Of a stretch of 41,839 nt of DNA, positions 33,430-41,839 are shown piece after piece. The notes below the pieces were generated by a model, which was not told the origin of the DNA, made no database searches, and saw nothing but the letters and a program-made list of their open reading frames with translations. A program made the position numbers and the translations under genes. The DNA comes from Dentipellis sp. KUC8613. Lineage: Eukaryota; Basidiomycota; Agaricomycetes; Russulales; Hericiaceae. The DNA lies in the NCBI GenBank assembly GCA_002286715.1, contig NSJX01000099.1:3050-44888 (forward strand). The letters run 5' to 3'. How positions within the stretch are numbered: position 1 is the stretch's first letter; each line of letters starts with the position of its first letter.

Positions 33430-37264
<3,835 letters not shown>

Positions 37265-37397
37265 GGCGTTCTCGGTGCACCCGCAAGGTGTGCGGGCGAG
37301 GAAGACGATGAGCACTGAATCGGATGATCTGTGTACGCTTGCTTATCCCGCCACAGCTTCCATCCCCGGTTCCCACGCCCTTCCTCACTCCACAGCC

Positions 37398-38576
37398 ATG
37401 CCCTCCGTCGTCGCCCGCGACGTCCTCTCTGTGCCCACCTGCGCCCTCGTTCCCGCCCTCGCAATACACGTAGACCATTACCTTCGCGTCTCCACGTCGT
37501 CACATCCTCTCACCTTCATTTCTCACCCCATTCCAGTCAATGTCGACATCTACTCTATTGCCGATCTCGTCGTCTCGGTTTCCGGTGTTGTAGATGGTGT
37601 GGCCGTTCCTGCCAATCAAGTCCGTTCCTCAGCAATTCTTCGGCATCTGCACGCATACATGTGCCAGGTTCGTTTTCTCCGAGCTTAATACGGCGTTGCA
37701 TAACGCTGCGCAGAATGCCGGTCGACTCGGCCTCAGCACAGTATCGGAGGTCTATGCCGATGAGCCTCTTAGTATCCCAAAATGTAATTCTTGTAATTAC
37801 TTGCTTAACATCAGACTCACTGTCTGCTTATGCAGTCACTCTAACCCCCTCCTGTCTCTTGCAAGTCAATGCCCCGCCCGCCGTCACGCTGCTTTCCATC
37901 CACCTCGTTTATGTCTGGGAACAGCAACCTTCCAGTCTATCATCTTGCTGTAAGTAGTCATTACTAATTACTTGTTCTGTCTAATCCCCTGCAGGCCCCC
38001 AAATCTTCTCCCCTCAGCCATTGCTTCCAATTGTGTCTTTATTAGATGATGCTGTGGAAACACTGCTTTTTACGCAATTCGTTCGGTAGGAGCGCTCGAT
38101 CTTCAGCAGTTGATAAGGTGGCTAAATGTTTGCCAAAGCCGCTATCCGCTTATCTTCGGGTCATGGAGGATGGTGTGTTATGCCTACTAGACATTCAATT
38201 GTATACTCATCGTATTCCAGAGATTGCAGTCCGAGTTAGATCTCCTCCCGTGGCTTGGTAGTGCTCTGTCGAACATCATCCGCCGCTCCCGTGACACGGG
38301 TTTTCGAACAATATGCAATCACATCATTGAGGTGATTCAGTACTGCTCAACATCTTACGGAAGCTAAATTGTTTGGGCTAATGTCAGGATATACGTGGCA
38401 AGAATGAGGCGCGCCATACCGCATCCTCTGCGGCACTGGATGCCTGCTTTTCATCGGAGGTATCGACAGCTATTCTTTCGACTCCCGACTCTCTCGCGCA
38501 TGCATCTGTCTGCATGGCCATCTCAAATTCTCTACAGCATGTTTATAGAGCTTCTGTCTGCCCTTCTCACTTCTAA
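37398..38576 (+). CDS. Unrecognised protein, divergent from PKC (292 aa)
   Basis: Seven exons (37398-37667, 37714-37783, 37836-37949, 37995-38053, 38107-38172, 38221-38331, 38388-38576) give 293 codons including stop in one frame. The N-terminal ~90 residues look like a beta-rich globular unit (VVARDVLSVPTCALVPALAI, IYSIADLVVSVSGVV). The C-terminal half is helical (QQLIRWLNVCQSRYPLIFGS, LGSALSNIIRRSRDTGFR). No signal peptide, membrane segment or catalytic motif is seen. It starts only 133 bp from the PKC start, so the two share a short bidirectional promoter. The intron at 38,054 is the least certain junction. Confidence 0.6.
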
Positions 38577-38806
38577 GTAAACCATATTATCTTGAAAGTA
38601 GTAGCTGCATAGGTATATGCTGACGGCATGACAGGGAATGTGTCCAAGCTCAAGTTGCTGGCAATCAAGTGACAATGAAGACAATCCTTTCGATTTCTCT
38701 TGCAGTCTCTTAGAACCTCCTGGAAATGTGCTTGCAGACTTACAAAAATCATGATTTTCTTTGGGGCGATAATCTTTGAACTCTTAATATACATGTTCAC
38801 ATGTAA

Positions 38807-39574
38807 GGGTCCGTTCGGTAACCGCACCGAAATATAATGTAGCGGTACATATTCCCATATATGGCAACTCTACTGAAAGATTATGTGTGGGAATTTTCTG
38901 ACAGAAATTTCTGTATGTGTGTGCCTCCAAAATGTGTTGCCTTGGCACTGAGCTCCTCTTTTTTCAAGAACAGCCTATAACACATTTATTCCTCATTCTA
39001 ATGCCTTGTTGGCTACATCTAAAATCATATTAAATATGAATCTTTCTACCCTTCCATTTTTCGTGAGATCCATTGAAGTGATCAAGAGGGAGTTGAATAA
39101 AAGTGCCCGAAGCTCAGAATATTGTCTTTGGTGTAGGCATAACATGGAGAAGTTCTGCGCCACAGCGGAGTTTTGCATGTGCTCCCGGCACGCCGGCATT
39201 GAAGCTGTCCTTACCGACAGCACATGCCTGCCGTTGTGGGCTTTTCTGCAGAGATCGTTTCGGCAGCCTTCGGCAAGGTGCCAGATTGTGGCACTTTTGA
39301 TAATTTCATTATCCTGCTTCACATACCACATGTATCACCCCAAAAAAAGGTCGAGCCAAGTGAGACAACAGCAGTGTATAATTTCCATAAATTTTAGCCC
39401 ACTAGCTGCATTTGTGCTGCTTCAATATTGCATTTACCGTGAAAGCAAGATTATGTGGTGGCTGTGTGATCCCGCGACAGACCACAACATTATCTGAATG
39501 CCAAACTGAAGTCATGTGATCATGTACGATATGTACTGCTACATTATATTTTGGTGCGGTTACCGAACGGACCC
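38807..39574. mobile_element. Non-autonomous PIF/Harbinger (Tourist-like) element, 768 bp
   Basis: The ends are GGGTCCGTTCGGTAACCGCA and its inverted match; the inverted repeat continues about 46 bp with two or three differences (through ATATAATGTAGC..GTACATAT). It is flanked by TAA on both sides, the 3-bp T-W-A target duplication typical of this superfamily. The interior has no transposase; a 163-codon plus-strand frame at 39,006 is unrecognised. Confidence 0.8.
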
Positions 39575-39621
39575 TAAAAACCGTTATTCCATCCAAATAC
39601 TCACTGTCAATGCATTTACTT

Positions 39622-39700
39622 ACATCAGAAAAAATAAGGAATTCCATAGCTACCACTATAGTTACATATGCTATGAATGCTATTTCTGATTCAGCCATGA
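39622..39700 (+). repeat. CATCAGG-family terminus (relic)
   Basis: CATCAGAAAAAATAAGGAA followed by CCATAGCTACCACTATAG words matches the left end of the 27,553 element with a few changes. It stops near CTGATTCAGCCATGAATCA. Confidence 0.6.
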
Positions 39701-39934
39701 ATCACTTTTAATTAGACACGCTCACAGGTCGCGCCGTCCACTTTTAATCGTACAAACAGGAAATGAATTCCCATGATCTTTTTGACACGTCAAACACTAG
39801 CCATGAGTTCAAATTCATTGCTTCACAGACTTTTGTAATGATTCTTCAACCATTAATCTTTTGACTCAAGTCGAACATTTGGGTGTAAAGATATGTGTAA
39901 AGAAATTTAAGATTCTATGGATGTATGTACACTA

Positions 39935-40639
39935 CTACATGGTGAAACTCAGGCCATTAGGGTGCAACATGGGTACGAGTGGGTGGTGGGGGCATGCGAG
40001 CATGTCCAAGTTGAGGTATTCTCTGCATGACGCAAGTGCAGCTACATCGAGCGCAAATGCAAACAGCCGAACATTGAGCAACACATCCAAGATCTGGGCA
40101 GTTATAAATTGTAGCTCTATGACACACAAAACATGGACATACCTTCAAATCCTGTGCCATGTCCAAGATTCGAGTGATGTTCAGCAAATTCTCCTCGTAC
40201 AAGTCGCGGAAAGCAGTCATAAGGTATGTGGGCTGGATCTGCCAGATATGCATAAAGACAAGTTGACGGTTCGGGTGGCCGGCCAAGAACATGTTGAGCA
40301 GTTTCTGTGAATATTCTAGCTGTATCTCATTCCAATTCACCTGATGATGAGTGCTTGACGCTGTGTGACGTCGAGGGTAGGACTGTCTATGGACAGCGTG
40401 GCAAGAAGATTTGACAACAACTTGGCGACTTGACTCGGGGTGAGATCTGCATGGTCGAAGGAAGGATGCTGGCACATGGACAGGACGGCATTCTCGAAGT
40501 CTACGCGAATGATTGCAGCTGCTTGCTGGGCCAGCTCTTTGCGCGTTAGCGCTGAAACGATGGATGACGCGAGAACCAGACATTTGAGTGGACGAAGCCC
40601 TATTCTATCAGCAAATCGTACCAAGTCGAAGTGCCGCAT
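39935..40639 (-). pseudogene. Truncated CCR4-NOT subunit Not1 gene fragment
   Basis: The minus strand encodes an N-terminal Not1-like part (ASSIVSALTRKELAQQA, then HADLTPSQVAKLLSNLL). This jumps, with a frame change at ~40,340, to a much later Not1 segment (WNEIQLEYSQKLLNMFLAG, FMHIWQIQP, NITRILDMAQDLK). After a retained 50-nt intron it continues with RLFAFALDVAALAS. Real Not1 has roughly 200 or more residues between the first two parts and is about 2000 aa long, so this is an internally deleted fragment. The intact intron shows a DNA-level copy and not a retrocopy. The upstream side is cut at a CATCAGGAAAA word. Family assignment is from memory of Not1 and is fairly secure. Confidence 0.7.
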
Positions 40640-40880
40640 CAGGAAAACGCGTCAGCAGGCCCCGGCAGATCGGCGATCTACTAGAGATGGCCGGATCTAC
40701 CGGCATCTATGGTAGAGCTATGGTTGCTACCTGTAGAGCTATGGTTACTACCCGTAGAACTCGGAAATCAGTCAGTAGATCATGACTAATAGCCCTATAG
40801 GACTCTCAATCTACCGTAGATGTGCATAGTTACCAGTAGATACTACTGTAGATTCCTATAGAAGGTACTGCACAAAGTGC
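40637..40880 (+). repeat. Second CATCAGG-type terminus with CTATGG words
   Basis: CATCAGGAAAA at 40,637 starts a stretch with repeated AGAGCTATGGTTRCTACC and CTACCGGCATCTATGG words, similar in style to the subterminal zones of the 27,553-30,687 element. No matching right end was found. Confidence 0.45.
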
Positions 40881-41626
40881 AGTAATAACAGATGCACTGA
40901 GTAGAAAGCATCCCTCACTCAGGGATGTCAATAGTGCGTGCAGGAGGACGACGTCGCTGGACAAGGAGATGTTTTCCGAGCTTGCGGACAACTGCACTTG
41001 AGATCAGAACTGGATTGTATGTCAGGAGACACTCAAGACAACTCAATATTGCATGCTGGAGATAGCCATTGACACAGAATCATAGATACACCAGTGTGGG
41101 GAAGGGGAATGTTCATGCAGAGAGAATAGCAGGTTGAGCTACCATTTTTGGTAGTCCAAACAACACAGTAGTGGCAGAGGCGCGGCTCAGACAACACAGT
41201 TGTTTCAATTGCTAATTTTGGCAACTGAGACTACTATGCCGCTACAATCAATGTGCACCAGCTATTACAACCAACAGAATGAAGCATACAGAACATGCAC
41301 ACAATATAGACCTAATTCTCTCAAATTCTGTGTCCTGTGCAGTTAGCCAGGAGGGATAGTGGGTTGAGTTACCATAAATAGTAACTCAAAAGGCAGCCTT
41401 GTTCCGCTCCGAGCCCAGGAATGTACATGTCGGAAGATTATACTTTCCCACACTTCGGACATTTCTCATTTGAGTTGAGACTTGTCGCTCAAGGGCGACA
41501 AGTCATTGCCACTTCACCAAGCAGAGGACCTACTGTCCTCTGCAGCTCTTGCCATGCTTATAGCTATCACTATGTCTATGTGTGTACACATGGACATGGT
41601 GGTTGCTGAGAGAGAGAGCGCGGCAC
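40881..41626. other. No gene; small inverted repeats
   Basis: A GGTTGAGYTACCAT word recurs at ~41,132 and ~41,363, each followed by a short inverted match (GGTAG, GTAACTC). Two near-adjacent hairpins follow: GACTTGTCGC/GCGACAAGTC (41,479-41,504) and GCAGAGGAC/GTCCTCTGC (41,521-41,543). Nothing coding is supported. Confidence 0.5.
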
Positions 41627-41839
41627 ATGTGTCGCGCGATCTCCGAAGGCAAAATTCTCACGGTCTCACCCTCGAGACGCGACTTCAACTTGTCGCTCTC
41701 GACATCGCCTCTGCCTCCATCCCCACTGCCCCCATTGCACACAGCGCACCACCAGCACCAGCAACCGCCCCCGCCGCAGAACGGCGTCAAGCCATCTCCC
41801 GATGCCACCCACATCGACCCCGCCACATTCCCCGACGGC
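41627..41839 (+). CDS. Possible 5' end of a gene leaving the window
   Basis: From ATG 41,627 a frame of 71 codons stays open to the window end. It begins MCRAISEGKILTVSPSRR and becomes Pro/His/Gln-rich. Base composition rises to coding-like GC in this stretch. All three frames are open, so frame and start are uncertain. Product unknown. Confidence 0.3.
   Translation, partial: MCRAISEGKILTVSPSRRDFNLSLSTSPLPPSPLPPLHTAHHQHQQPPPPQNGVKPSPDATHIDPATFPDG

Noticed and set aside
39006..39497. 163-codon frame inside the Tourist-like element as a transposase
   Set aside because: No DDE or Myb-type features are seen and the element is too short; it is non-autonomous.

Overview
The window is from a filamentous basidiomycete, most likely an Agaricomycete. 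The genes are rich in ~45-60 nt introns with GTRNGT donors. The family content also fits: a KDZ (Kyakuja-Dileera-Zisupton) transposase with a CxC2-type cysteine cluster, a fungal HR1-C2-C1-C1-kinase protein kinase C, a DASH-complex Dad1 and a Not1 fragment. No species is assigned.

Region 1 (about 1-17,400) looks like one very large KDZ-type DNA transposon, or most of one. It holds six multi-exon genes, each of which splices into an uninterrupted frame: a 580-aa protein with a six-cysteine cluster and coiled coil (+), an 1193-aa uncharacterised protein (-), a 381-aa TET/JBP-like 2-oxoglutarate/Fe(II) dioxygenase (+), the 1086-aa KDZ transposase (+), a 169-aa small protein (-) and a 433-aa charged nuclear-type protein (+). 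This whole interval, and nothing outside it, is sprinkled with the 9-mer TCGGGCCGA/TCGGCCCGA (TCGG-S-CCGA). I count about 33 exact copies in exons, introns and spacers, in both orientations. The right flank carries a degenerate ~176-bp tandem array that contains the same motif. KDZ-TET association is established for fungi. The motif system and the set of accessory genes are what deserve attention: a working hypothesis is that an element-encoded DNA-binding protein and/or the transposase recognises the CpG-containing motif, and that the dioxygenase keeps it unmethylated.

Region 2 (about 17,400-31,500) is a repeat nest. It holds minisatellites at 18.06 and 18.32 kb and a ~6-kb C-rich, GC-rich domain (19.65-25.74 kb) built from degenerate 21-bp and ~150-bp units. 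After that come a 615-bp assembly gap and a Ty3/gypsy-type retroelement relic on the minus strand. A ~3.1-kb element (27,553-30,687) with CATCAGGAAAAATAA inverted ends is inserted in the relic, and that element carries a broken C2H2 zinc-finger gene fragment.

Region 3 (about 32,500-38,600) is an ordinary host gene block: DAD1 (+), PKC1-type kinase (-) and an unrecognised 292-aa gene (+) divergent from the kinase.

Region 4 (38,800-41,839) is again accessory. It has a 768-bp non-autonomous PIF/Harbinger (Tourist-like) element, ends of the CATCAGG family, a truncated and internally deleted Not1 pseudogene, hairpins, and the possible 5' end of a gene that leaves the window.
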